Assembly (NCBI GenBank): GCA_030433055.1
Contig: JAUILJ010000176.1
Coordinates: 1 to 11,339, forward strand
Source: Polyangia bacterium
GTDB taxonomy: Bacteria > Myxococcota_A > Polyangia > Polyangiales > Polyangiaceae
Reading direction: 5' to 3'
Length of the DNA stretch: 11,339 nt
In this document: one piece after another, positions 1 to 6,367 of the stretch
Position numbering within the stretch: the stretch's first letter is position 1
How the letters are laid out: each line of letters begins with the position of its first letter
Made by a program: the position numbers and the translations under genes
The notes under the pieces: generated by a model
The model's input: the letters and a program-made list of their open reading frames with translations, nothing else
Databases searched by the model: none
What the model was told of the DNA's origin: nothing

Positions 1-1271
1 CGGGTCACTATCAGACCGAGGTCGGCGCGCCGTATCAGATCTCCATCACCCGCTACTTCGGTGACGGCGTCGAGGAGACCGACTTCAACGAGCACGGCCC
101 CAACATCGAGTTCGATGGTTTCGGCTTGTTCCTGTGGACACTGCACGAGTACCTCGAAGCCGGTGGAGACGCGAGCTGGCTCGAGTCCATCTGGCCTGAC
201 GTGACTGGCAAGGTGGCCGACGTGCTGGTCTCCCTCCAGGAGCCCTCCGGCTTGATCGCAGCTGATTCGTCGCTCTGGGAGGTGCACTGGCAGGGGCAGC
301 AAAAGCACTTCGCCTACACCACACTGACTGCAGCCAACGGTCTTTGCCGCGCGGCACTGATGGCAGAGCAAGTGCAAGACGCCTCCAGGGCCAGCGCCTA
401 CAGGGACGCAGGCTCAGCCGCCCAGAGCGCCTTGCTCAGTCAGCTCCGCGCCCCTGATCACACCCTCGCGCAGAGCCTGGAAGAGCTGCAGTCTGGCTCG
501 GGATTCCTCGATGCCGCCGCCATCGAAGCCGTGGGATTTGGTCTACTGGACCCCACGGGAGCGAGCGCGAGGGCCACGCTCGATTCGATGCGATCCGCGC
601 TGGTCCCAGCGAGCGGCCGGGGCTTCTTCCGTAACGACGACGGTGGCTGGTACGACAGCCAGGAGTGGGTGTTCGTCGATCTTCGCACCGCCTACGCCAT
701 GCGCAAGATGCAGGATCCCGCGCGAACCGAGTTGCTCAGCTGGATCACGAACCAGGCCGCGGAGAACTACAACCAGATCTCGGAGCTTCACGACGCTGCC
801 AGCGCCGACTACCGCGGAGAGAACCCGATGGTGGGCTTCGGCGCTGGCGCCTACACGCTGGCGTTGATGGATCGGGAGGCTCCCAGCGACTTAGTTCCGT
901 GCGGTAATTACGCAGAGGTCGGCGTCGGTGGGAGCGGTGGCGCTGCCGGCTCGAGTGCAGGGGGAACTGCCGGTGCGGCGGGATCGGGTGGAACCGGCAC
1001 CGCGGGCGGCGAGGGCGGCGCAAGCGGCGGAACCGGCGCCGCCGGGGGTGCAGCTGGGGGGGGCGCCGCGGGCTCTGCCGGCAGCGCACAGCAGAGCGGC
1101 GGAAGCGCAGGCGCGGCCGATGCCGCAGACTCTGAATCGGGGTGCGGCTGTCGTGTCCCGGCGCACCGCGAGGACTCGGGACGCGCCGCGATCCTGTGGC
1201 TGCTCGGTGCGCTGCTGTACCGAAGGCGCTGGGCGAGATCCACCGCAACACGTTCGCGGAGAAAGTCATGA
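1..1271 (+). CDS. GH15 glucoamylase-like glycoside hydrolase with MYXO-CTERM surface anchor (5' end missing)
   Basis: This is the 3' part of a gene that begins before the window. The frame is open from base 3, so the TTG at 126 is internal and not the start. The visible protein matches the C-terminal part of the GH15 (alpha/alpha)6 barrel: an IEFDGFGLFLW block near 105-137, then a DSSLWE block with the probable catalytic acid Glu at 279-281, then ISELHD with the probable catalytic base Glu at 783-785, followed by the GNPMVGFGA-like end of the fold (here ENPMVGFGAGAY). GH15 enzymes release glucose from the non-reducing ends of alpha-glucans; some members act on dextran or trehalose, so the substrate is inferred. 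A Gly/Ala/Ser linker (about 918-1130) leads to a Cys-rich motif, a membrane segment and an Arg cluster. The gene is probably co-transcribed with the GH13 gene, which overlaps its stop codon by 4 bp and shares the likely substrate. Confidence 0.87.
   Translation, partial: GHYQTEVGAPYQISITRYFGDGVEETDFNEHGPNIEFDGFGLFLWTLHEYLEAGGDASWLESIWPDVTGKVADVLVSLQEPSGLIAADSSLWEVHWQGQQKHFAYTTLTAANGLCRAALMAEQVQDASRASAYRDAGSAAQSALLSQLRAPDHTLAQSLEELQSGSGFLDAAAIEAVGFGLLDPTGASARATLDSMRSALVPASGRGFFRNDDGGWYDSQEWVFVDLRTAYAMRKMQDPARTELLSWITNQAAENYNQISELHDAASADYRGENPMVGFGAGAYTLALMDREAPSDLVPCGNYAEVGVGGSGGAAGSSAGGTAGAAGSGGTGTAGGEGGASGGTGAAGGAAGGGAAGSAGSAQQSGGSAGAADAADSESGCGCRVPAHREDSGRAAILWLLGALLYRRRWARSTATRSRRKS
1131..1268 (+). 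other. MYXO-CTERM-type surface sorting signal at the end of the GH15 protein
   Basis: The tail reads SESGCGCR (Cys codons at 1143 and 1149), a short polar spacer, a hydrophobic segment AAILWLLGALL (about 1182-1217), then YRRRW and a basic tail. Cys motif, membrane helix and Arg cluster in that order is the tripartite MYXO-CTERM pattern known from Myxococcota surface proteins, which are processed by an exosortase/rhombosortase-like 'myxosortase'. Here about 13 residues follow the RRR cluster, somewhat longer than a typical tail. The signal is strong evidence for the host phylum and for surface anchoring of the enzyme. Confidence 0.8.
1258..1265 (+). promoter_or_regulatory. Ribosome binding site of the GH13 gene
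   Basis: GGAGAAAG lies inside the last codons of the GH15 gene. Its GGAG core ends 6 nt before the ATG at 1268. That ATG shares ATGA with the upstream stop (TGA 1269-1271), indicating translational coupling. It also fixes the start at a proper lipoprotein signal. The frame-compatible start at 1142 would add 42 residues before the signal peptide and is rejected. Confidence 0.75.
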
Positions 1272-3727
1272 GTCGATCAATCACGTCATCCCTGTGGATC
1301 GCCGCTGGGGCGAGCCTGGCGCTCGGTGCTTGCAGCGGAGACGCTTCGGAGCAGAAACCGACCGGCTTTGGCGACGGCGGGAGCGGGGCGGGAGGGAACA
1401 CCTCCAGCGGTGGCAGCGCTCAGGGTGGCAGCGCCGGCAGCGCTCAGGGTGGCAGCGCCGGCAGCGCTCAGGGTGGCAGCGCTGGCAGCGCTCAGGGCGG
1501 CAGCGGTGGCAGCGCTCAGGGCGGCAGCGGTGGCAGCGCTCAGGGTGGCAGCGCCGGCAGCGCTCAGGGCGGCAGCGCCGGCAGCGCTCAGGGCGGGACC
1601 GGTGGCAGCGGGGGTGTGTCCGCGGATTGCCCCGTGAGCGTCAGCTACGATCCACCCGCGGGCAAGGTCGTCAATCAGGTCGCGATCGCCGGAGAGTGGA
1701 ACGCTTTCAGTGCGACCGCACTGACGATGCAAGGACCCGACAGCCAAGGAATTTTCCATGCAGATTTTATGCTTCCTCCAGGGCTGCATGGCTACAAGCT
1801 GGTGCTCGACGCTAGCGAGTGGGTGCTAGATCCCGGCCAAGGCTACCGCAAGTACGTGGACCAGACGGAGAACTCCGCGCTGCGTGTCGCTGATTGCACC
1901 CGGCCGCAGCTGAGCGTGCAGAGCTCGAGCAAAGCGCAGGGCACGTTCAGCGCCACGATCGACATCACACGAGCACTCTCCGGCGCCCAGGTGACGAGCG
2001 CCGGGGTGAGCGTGACCCATCGCAGCCCAACGGGAGAGCAACCAGCGGCGGGCAACCTGAACGGTGACACGCTCGCGCTCAGCCTCTCGGGCTTGGTCCA
2101 AGGCAAGCACACCGTGGTGGTGCACGTGGAAGACGCAAACGGTCAGCAGAGCGACGACTTGCTGCTGCCGTTCTGGATCGAGAGCGCTGACTTCTCCTGG
2201 CAAGACGCGGTGATCTACATGGCGGTCACCGACCGATTTCAGGACGGAGACCCAAGCAACGATCCCGGCCCCACTTCGGGAGTGACCGACGCTCGAGCGG
2301 ACTGGAAGGGCGGAGACTTCGAAGGACTGCGCCAGCGCATCGCCGACGGAACCCTGGACGCGCTAGGCGTACGCGCATTGTGGCTCACCCCCTTCCAAAC
2401 CAACCCCACCGGAGCCTACGGCGCCGCTGATGGCGTGCACCAGGTCACCGGTTACCACGGCTACTGGCCCGTCGCCCCCCGCAGCGTGGAGCCTCGACTA
2501 GGTGGTGAGGTCGCGCTCAAGGCGCTGGTCAAGGAGGCCCACGCCCACGGTATTCGCGTGCTGATGGACTTCGTGCTGAACCACGTGCACGAGAACCATC
2601 CATACGTTGCGCAGCATCCCGATTGGTTCCGCACGGGATGCGTCTGCGGCACCAGCGGCTGTGACTGGACCGCCAATCGACTCGAGTGTTTGTTCACGGA
2701 CTACCTCCCGGACGTGAACTGGACAGTCACCGCAGCGAGCGAACAGTTCGTGGATGACGCGGTTTGGTGGCTCGAAGAGTTCGACCTCGATGGGCTCCGC
2801 GTGGACGCCGTCAAACACGTGGAAGACGCAGCCATCCGCAACCTCGCGACACGCGTGCGCCAGACCTTCGAAGGCGCCGGCGACCGCTACTTCATGATGG
2901 GTGAAACAGCGATGGGCTGGAGTGACTGCTCCGTCGACTGCAACCGCGAACAGTACGACACCATCTCGAACTACATCGGCCCGTATGGCCTCGATGGGCA
3001 GTTCGACTTCGTGCTGTATCACGCCGTGCCATACCGGGTCTTCGCGTACCAGGACAAGGGCCTGCTCCACGCGGACTACTGGACGCAGCAGAGCCAGCTA
3101 CAGTATCCGCAGGGAAGTATCATGACTCCGTTCATCGGTAGTCATGACTCCTCGCGCTTCGTCTCGATCTCGACGTATCGTGGACAGGCCGGCTTCGATC
3201 GCTCGGTGGCGTACAACCAGTGGAGCAACTTGCCTGCGGCTCCACCAAACGGCGAGCCGTATGCTCGACAGCGGGTCGCCCTGGCGTGGCTCCTCACCCT
3301 GCCCGGGGCGCCGCTCCTGTACTACGGGGACGAGTACGGGCAGTTCGGAGGCGCCGACCCCGACAATCGCGCGATGTGGCGGCCTCCCAGCGCGCTGTCG
3401 TCGGACGAGCAGGCCACGCTGGATTTCACGCGGAAAGTCGGTCAGGCACGCAGGGAACTGGCGGCGCTGCGACGCGGAACGTATCGGTCACTCTACGCGA
3501 CGGAGACGTTCTTGGCCTACGCGCGGGAGTACATGGGCCAGACGGTGGTCGTAGCGCTCTCACTGGACCCGAACGCGACTTCGACCCAGGTCACGCTGCC
3601 GGTTTCGCTCGGGCTCAGCGAAGGTACATCGCTGACGGATCGTCTGGGGGGCGGGACCACCAGCGTCTCGAGCGGTAAAGTCAGCGTAGCCCTGGCGGGC
3701 TTCGGCGCGGCCATCCTGGCTCCCTGA
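1268..3727 (+). CDS. GH13 alpha-amylase-family lipoprotein with CBM48-like N-terminal module
   Basis: An 819-residue secreted lipoprotein predicted to cleave internal alpha-1,4 bonds of starch-like glucans. Order: a lipoprotein signal with lipobox L-G-A-C22; a GSAQ-rich repeat linker (residues 49-112); a CBM48/AMPK-glycogen-binding-like domain (about 121-210, with the GEWN and YKLVLD patterns, bracketed by C121 and C210); a second beta-sandwich (about 211-305); the GH13 barrel (about 311-735); and a C-terminal beta domain. Conserved regions are visible: DFVLNH 434-439, LPDVN 480-484, GLRVDAVKH with nucleophile D513, MGET with acid/base E546, and GSHDSSRF with D627. All three catalytic acids are present. 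An unusual Cys-containing stretch (C458, C460, C465, C474) lies just before LPDVN. The gene overlaps the GH15 gene by 4 bp, so the two probably form one operon. The subfamily was not determined; the SHDxxR form of region IV recalls the neopullulanase/cyclomaltodextrinase group. Confidence 0.92.
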   Translation: MSRSITSSLWIAAGASLALGACSGDASEQKPTGFGDGGSGAGGNTSSGGSAQGGSAGSAQGGSAGSAQGGSAGSAQGGSGGSAQGGSGGSAQGGSAGSAQGGSAGSAQGGTGGSGGVSADCPVSVSYDPPAGKVVNQVAIAGEWNAFSATALTMQGPDSQGIFHADFMLPPGLHGYKLVLDASEWVLDPGQGYRKYVDQTENSALRVADCTRPQLSVQSSSKAQGTFSATIDITRALSGAQVTSAGVSVTHRSPTGEQPAAGNLNGDTLALSLSGLVQGKHTVVVHVEDANGQQSDDLLLPFWIESADFSWQDAVIYMAVTDRFQDGDPSNDPGPTSGVTDARADWKGGDFEGLRQRIADGTLDALGVRALWLTPFQTNPTGAYGAADGVHQVTGYHGYWPVAPRSVEPRLGGEVALKALVKEAHAHGIRVLMDFVLNHVHENHPYVAQHPDWFRTGCVCGTSGCDWTANRLECLFTDYLPDVNWTVTAASEQFVDDAVWWLEEFDLDGLRVDAVKHVEDAAIRNLATRVRQTFEGAGDRYFMMGETAMGWSDCSVDCNREQYDTISNYIGPYGLDGQFDFVLYHAVPYRVFAYQDKGLLHADYWTQQSQLQYPQGSIMTPFIGSHDSSRFVSISTYRGQAGFDRSVAYNQWSNLPAAPPNGEPYARQRVALAWLLTLPGAPLLYYGDEYGQFGGADPDNRAMWRPPSALSSDEQATLDFTRKVGQARRELAALRRGTYRSLYATETFLAYAREYMGQTVVVALSLDPNATSTQVTLPVSLGLSEGTSLTDRLGGGTTSVSSGKVSVALAGFGAAILAP
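1412..1603 (+). repeat. Eight tandem 24-bp repeats encoding a GSAQGGSA linker
   Basis: Eight copies start at 1412, 1436, 1460, 1484, 1508, 1532, 1556 and 1580 with no change in spacing. The first 14 bases (GGCAGCGCTCAGGG) are identical in all eight; variation is confined to the last ten bases. Copies 1, 2 and 6 are identical to each other, as are copies 4 and 5, which points to recent duplication by slippage or recombination. Each unit encodes GSAQGGS followed by Ala or Gly (the last has a Thr), a flexible hydrophilic tether between the lipid anchor and the enzyme. Because 24 is a multiple of 3, copy-number changes would alter tether length without breaking the frame. Confidence 0.97.
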
Positions 3728-3738
3728 TGCTCGACCGA

Positions 3739-3754
3739 CGCGGAAAAGGCCGCG
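3739..3754 (+). terminator. Weak hairpin after the GH13 gene
   Basis: CGCGG (3739-3743), a 6-nt AAAAGG loop and CCGCG (3750-3754) form a short GC-only stem 11 nt past the GH13 stop. No T-tract follows, so this is not a canonical intrinsic terminator. It may slow exonuclease decay or mean nothing. The gap to the next start (144 bp) is long enough for transcription to end here. Confidence 0.25.
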
Positions 3755-3801
3755 AGAAGTCACTGTAAATTCAGCCTTGGGCTGGTGTCGCGGAACGCAG
3801 C

Positions 3802-3832
3802 TTGAAACCCACGTCGGAGAGCGGCGTACTAG
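3802..3832 (+). promoter_or_regulatory. Possible sigma-70-type promoter for the YceI-like gene
   Basis: TTGAAA at 3802-3807 is a good -35 match. The best -10 candidates are GTACTA (3826-3831, 18-nt spacing) or TACTAG (3827-3832, 19-nt spacing), both poor. Position is reasonable, 40-45 nt before the start codon at 3872 in the gap after the GH13 gene. The call rests mainly on the -35 box. Confidence 0.25.
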
Positions 3833-3860
3833 GGGACCAGCCGGAACACATGCCGGCGCA

Positions 3861-3866
3861 AAGGAG
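3861..3866 (+). promoter_or_regulatory. Ribosome binding site of the YceI-like gene
   Basis: AAGGAG, a strong Shine-Dalgarno match, lies 5 nt before the ATG at 3872 and supports that start. Confidence 0.75.
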
Positions 3867-3871
3867 TATCG

Positions 3872-4660
3872 ATGATTCGACGCATTTGGATGCCAGCGCT
3901 GGCGCTCGGCCTAGGACTCGCCGTCAGCGCGTGTGACGACGGACCTTCGAAGAACGCAGCACCGGTGTCCTCCTCGCTGGAGCCCGCCGCGAAGCCGACG
4001 ACGGCGAGCGCCTTCGACATCAAGAGCGACACCTCCAAGGTGAGCTTCCAGATGGACGCCCCCATCGAGAAGATCTTCGGAGACGTTGCTGGTTCCGCCA
4101 GCGGGGAATTCTACGTGGATTTAAGCGATGTGACCAAGTCCACGGGGCTGGTGAAGATCGACCTGGAGAAGCTCGTCGTCTACCAGCAGAAGCGCAAGGA
4201 CGAGAACGCGGAGTTCGGGGAGAAGGTCAAGAACGACACCCAGAACACCCACGTGATGAACTGGCTCGAGATCGGCGAAGACGCGCCGGCAGCCGAGAAG
4301 GCGAAGAATCGCTACATCGAGTTCAAGGTCAAGAAGGTCGAAACCGACGGTGACAAGGACATCACCAAGATGACCGGCGCAGAGCGCAAGCTCGATCTAA
4401 CCGTGACCGGTGACTTCCGACTACATCAGCGCACGACGGAGAAGACCGCCAAGCTGGAGCTGGTGGTGAAGTACGACGGCGACAAGCCCAAGTCGATCAG
4501 CATCAAGAGCAAGGAGCCGATCCCGGTCGACATGGAGAAGCACGACGTGCGCCCGAGAGAGGCATTCGGAAAGCTAGCCCAGGCCACCTTCGACACCCTC
4601 AGCAAGAAGGTGAACAAGATGCCCCAGGTGAGCATCGAGTTCGAAGCCACTCCGAAATAG
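3872..4660 (+). CDS. YceI-like lipoprotein
   Basis: A 262-residue lipoprotein: basic n-region MIRRIW, hydrophobic stretch, lipobox V-S-A-C21, then a short Ala/Pro/Ser linker to about residue 45. The rest resembles the YceI family, a lipocalin-like beta-barrel that in some members binds polyprenyl lipids. It opens with a beta strand of the S-x-V-S-F type, then a G-x-x-x-G-S-A-S-G strand pair, a D-L-x-K-L-V-V-Y strand, a Lys/Glu/Asp-rich helix-like stretch, a Y-I-E-F strand and the typical L-x-L-T-V-T-G-D-F-R-L-H strand. Similarity is by fold pattern, so the ligand is unknown. The protein is unusually rich in Lys, Asp and Glu for this locus. Asp follows the lipidated Cys; in E. coli that favours inner-membrane retention, a rule that may not hold here. 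A strong RBS precedes it and a terminator lies 71 bp beyond the stop, so it is probably monocistronic. Confidence 0.75.
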   Translation: MIRRIWMPALALGLGLAVSACDDGPSKNAAPVSSSLEPAAKPTTASAFDIKSDTSKVSFQMDAPIEKIFGDVAGSASGEFYVDLSDVTKSTGLVKIDLEKLVVYQQKRKDENAEFGEKVKNDTQNTHVMNWLEIGEDAPAAEKAKNRYIEFKVKKVETDGDKDITKMTGAERKLDLTVTGDFRLHQRTTEKTAKLELVVKYDGDKPKSISIKSKEPIPVDMEKHDVRPREAFGKLAQATFDTLSKKVNKMPQVSIEFEATPK

Positions 4661-4705
4661 TCATCTGGCACGACCACGGGGCAACCGCGGCGGTCGAGTC
4701 GGCTC

Positions 4706-4720
4706 GAATCCTCTGGATTC
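4706..4720 (+). other. Perfect short inverted repeat in the 3' UTR of the YceI-like gene
   Basis: GAATCC and GGATTC are separated by only three bases (TCT), giving a 6-bp perfect hairpin 10 nt upstream of the terminator stem. No T-tract follows. It could be an mRNA-stabilising stem or a protein-binding palindrome; no function can be assigned. Confidence 0.35.
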
Positions 4721-4730
4721 CAGCTGGGGT

Positions 4731-4753
4731 AGCCGAGTTGCCCTCGGCTTTTT
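4731..4753 (+). terminator. Rho-independent terminator after the YceI-like gene
   Basis: AGCCGAG (4731-4737), a 5-nt loop TTGCC and CTCGGCT (4743-4749) form a perfect 7-bp stem, and the T-run 4749-4753 follows directly. Placed 71 bp past the stop at 4660, it should end the YceI-like transcript and separate it from the lipoprotein gene at 4876. Confidence 0.85.
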
Positions 4754-4865
4754 GTCTGATCATCCCCCTGGACTTCGAGTCTCGCCCCCGCAGGGATTTT
4801 CGTGCCAAACTGGAGGCTAGCCCTTGGTGAGGGCGGGCACCGTCCCACTCCCGCTCCAGGCTCAT

Positions 4866-4869
4866 GGAG
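4866..4869 (+). promoter_or_regulatory. RBS that decides the start at 4876
   Basis: GGAG lies 6 nt before the ATG at 4876. It overlaps the alternative in-frame ATG at 4864, which itself has no good Shine-Dalgarno upstream. The downstream ATG also gives the more typical lipoprotein n-region MRSQ, so 4876 is preferred. Confidence 0.65.
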
Positions 4870-4875
4870 ACTCTT

Positions 4876-6282
4876 ATGCGCAGCCAACTCTTGATTCCGG
4901 TGTGTTGTTTAGGCCTTCTCGTCGCGTGCACCGCCAAGGAACGCGACACGAACGTCGCCAATGGCGGTTCCGCAGGGCAAGGCGCCGAGGGCGGCGCCGC
5001 GGGGAGCTCGGGCTCAGGCAGCGGTGCTGACGGCGGAATGGGCGGATCCGCCGGCGACGCGGGCAGCGCGGGGAACGCCGGCAACGGGGGCTCCGCTGGG
5101 GTCGGTGCGATGGGCGGTAGCGGCGGAGCCGCGGGTGGGGCCGGTGGCAGCGCGGGCACGGGTGGGACCATGCTGACCTGCGTGAAGGGTCCGGTGACGG
5201 AGCTCACCACGGACACGACCTTCCCGCCGTTGGACCATGAACCGCGCATCGCAGTCACGCGTTGCGGGCAGGAGGCCTACCTGGCCAGAGAGGCACAAGA
5301 CGCGATCGAGATATTTCGCGTGCGCTTCGGCAACGATGGGAACCCGATCGACGCGAGCTATCATTTTCCAATCAACGGGGGCTCCGTGGAGGGCTTGAGC
5401 TGCGACGCAAACTCCCTGAGGGTTCTGTCACGCAGCCCGCAAGGCAGCATGATGGAGCTGGCATTCCCCCTTCAGGGCAAAGACCTGCAGCAGCCGCTGA
5501 ACCCCACCCCGGTGTCCGTCCCCATCCCGACGGAGTGCGAGAACAAGGTCAGCACGTTCCTGCCCTCGTACAACGGCGGGCTACACTGGATGCTCGAGTG
5601 CCAGGCGGCCCCCAACGTGACCAAGCTGATTGCGGGAGCGCCGCCCTTCGAGTTCATCTCGGGGACTCCCGGAGAACAGCTTCAGCTGGCCGCGTACGCC
5701 TACTCGGGCGGCCTCCACGTGGGCATGAACGAGCAGGGGGAAGGCTGGGCGGGAGCCACGGCAGCGCAGCTGGGGACGACCCAGAAGGTGGGGTTCGAGG
5801 ACCCCGCCCTGCGCCCCACCGCGCTGGCCACCATCACGGGAAACAGTCAGGGGTTCTTCGTCATGGGCATCACGACGAATCCCCCGCCGAACCTGCTCCC
5901 CGGCAAGCTCTTCACGGGGCAGGTCCCACCATCGAAGATCAACGACATCTTCGTGGGTGGTCAGCTCCCAAGCACCGTGGTGGAGCGCCGCATGATCACG
6001 AGCACCGACGAGATCGGGCCCACGAGCTTATTGTCTCAGGGTCCGAACACCGTGGTCTTCTCCACCATCAATCTGTCCAACGAGATCCTATTCAACATCA
6101 TGAAGCCGGACGGGGCGATCTTGACTTGGGCAGACCTCACCTACAAACCGGCCGCTGACATGACGGTTCGACGCACGTATTCGCTGACTAGCGATCCAGG
6201 CAACGGCAACTTCGTGGCCTGGGCGGAGTACGACGCGAACGAGAACTACCGGGCGTACGTGCGCAGCATGCTCTGCCTGTGA
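4876..6282 (+). CDS. Lipoprotein of unknown function with Gly-rich linker
   Basis: A 468-residue protein that I do not recognise at the family level. It has a short lipoprotein signal with two Cys in the hydrophobic core (C10, C11) and lipobox L-V-A-C18, then a Gly/Ala/Ser linker (about residues 30-97), then a domain of about 370 residues. That domain is rich in beta-strand-like segments and turns and contains six Cys, each in a strand-like context (C102, then TRC, LSC, TEC, LEC and the near-terminal MLC), suggesting three disulfides. The repeating pattern of short strands with Gly and Pro turns would suit a beta-propeller; this is inference only. There is no catalytic motif. The linker resembles those of the GH15 and GH13 proteins, implying display away from the outer membrane. 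An upstream in-frame ATG at 4864 would add four residues. The gene lies between the terminator at 4731-4753 and a convergent neighbour, so it is probably transcribed alone. Confidence 0.82.
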   Translation: MRSQLLIPVCCLGLLVACTAKERDTNVANGGSAGQGAEGGAAGSSGSGSGADGGMGGSAGDAGSAGNAGNGGSAGVGAMGGSGGAAGGAGGSAGTGGTMLTCVKGPVTELTTDTTFPPLDHEPRIAVTRCGQEAYLAREAQDAIEIFRVRFGNDGNPIDASYHFPINGGSVEGLSCDANSLRVLSRSPQGSMMELAFPLQGKDLQQPLNPTPVSVPIPTECENKVSTFLPSYNGGLHWMLECQAAPNVTKLIAGAPPFEFISGTPGEQLQLAAYAYSGGLHVGMNEQGEGWAGATAAQLGTTQKVGFEDPALRPTALATITGNSQGFFVMGITTNPPPNLLPGKLFTGQVPPSKINDIFVGGQLPSTVVERRMITSTDEIGPTSLLSQGPNTVVFSTINLSNEILFNIMKPDGAILTWADLTYKPAADMTVRRTYSLTSDPGNGNFVAWAEYDANENYRAYVRSMLCL

Positions 6283-6298
6283 GTTCCTGCTCACCGGC
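6275..6298 (+). terminator. Hairpin spanning the stop codon of the 4876-6282 lipoprotein gene
   Basis: GTGAG (6279-6283), loop TTCCTG and CTCAC (6290-6294) form a perfect 5-bp stem. It is extended past a T/C mismatch by GCC (6275-6277) pairing with GGC (6296-6298). It includes the TGA stop at 6280-6282. No T-tract follows, so it is at best a non-canonical terminator or 3'-end stabiliser in the 85-bp gap between two convergent genes. Confidence 0.3.
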
Positions 6299-6367
6299 GA
6301 CCTGACCCAAGTCGATTCCCGCGGTGTTCAGCGCCGCGCCCCGGCCCGCACACGCGTGGCCTCGGCG

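Noticed and set aside
1142..1267. Longer start for the GH13 gene at 1142, adding 42 residues.
   Set aside because: The extension lies wholly inside the GH15 MYXO-CTERM coding region, precedes a complete lipoprotein signal, and the ATG at 1268 has its own Shine-Dalgarno.
928..1815. Long alternative-frame and opposite-strand open frames across the Gly-rich linker and 24-bp repeat.
   Set aside because: GC-rich repeats lack stop codons in several frames. The products are Arg/Gln or Ala/Pro repeats with no domain, and both real genes are fixed by clear protein families.
4665..4681. A perfect sigma-54 -24-like element CTGGCACG after the YceI-like gene.
   Set aside because: The -12 position reads CGGGG where TTGC is needed, and the site lies upstream of a transcription terminator with no start codon nearby.
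4694..4726. A tRNA T-arm-like CTCGAATCC sequence.
   Set aside because: The flanking bases do not form a T-stem and there is no acceptor stem, D-arm or anticodon arm in the gap.
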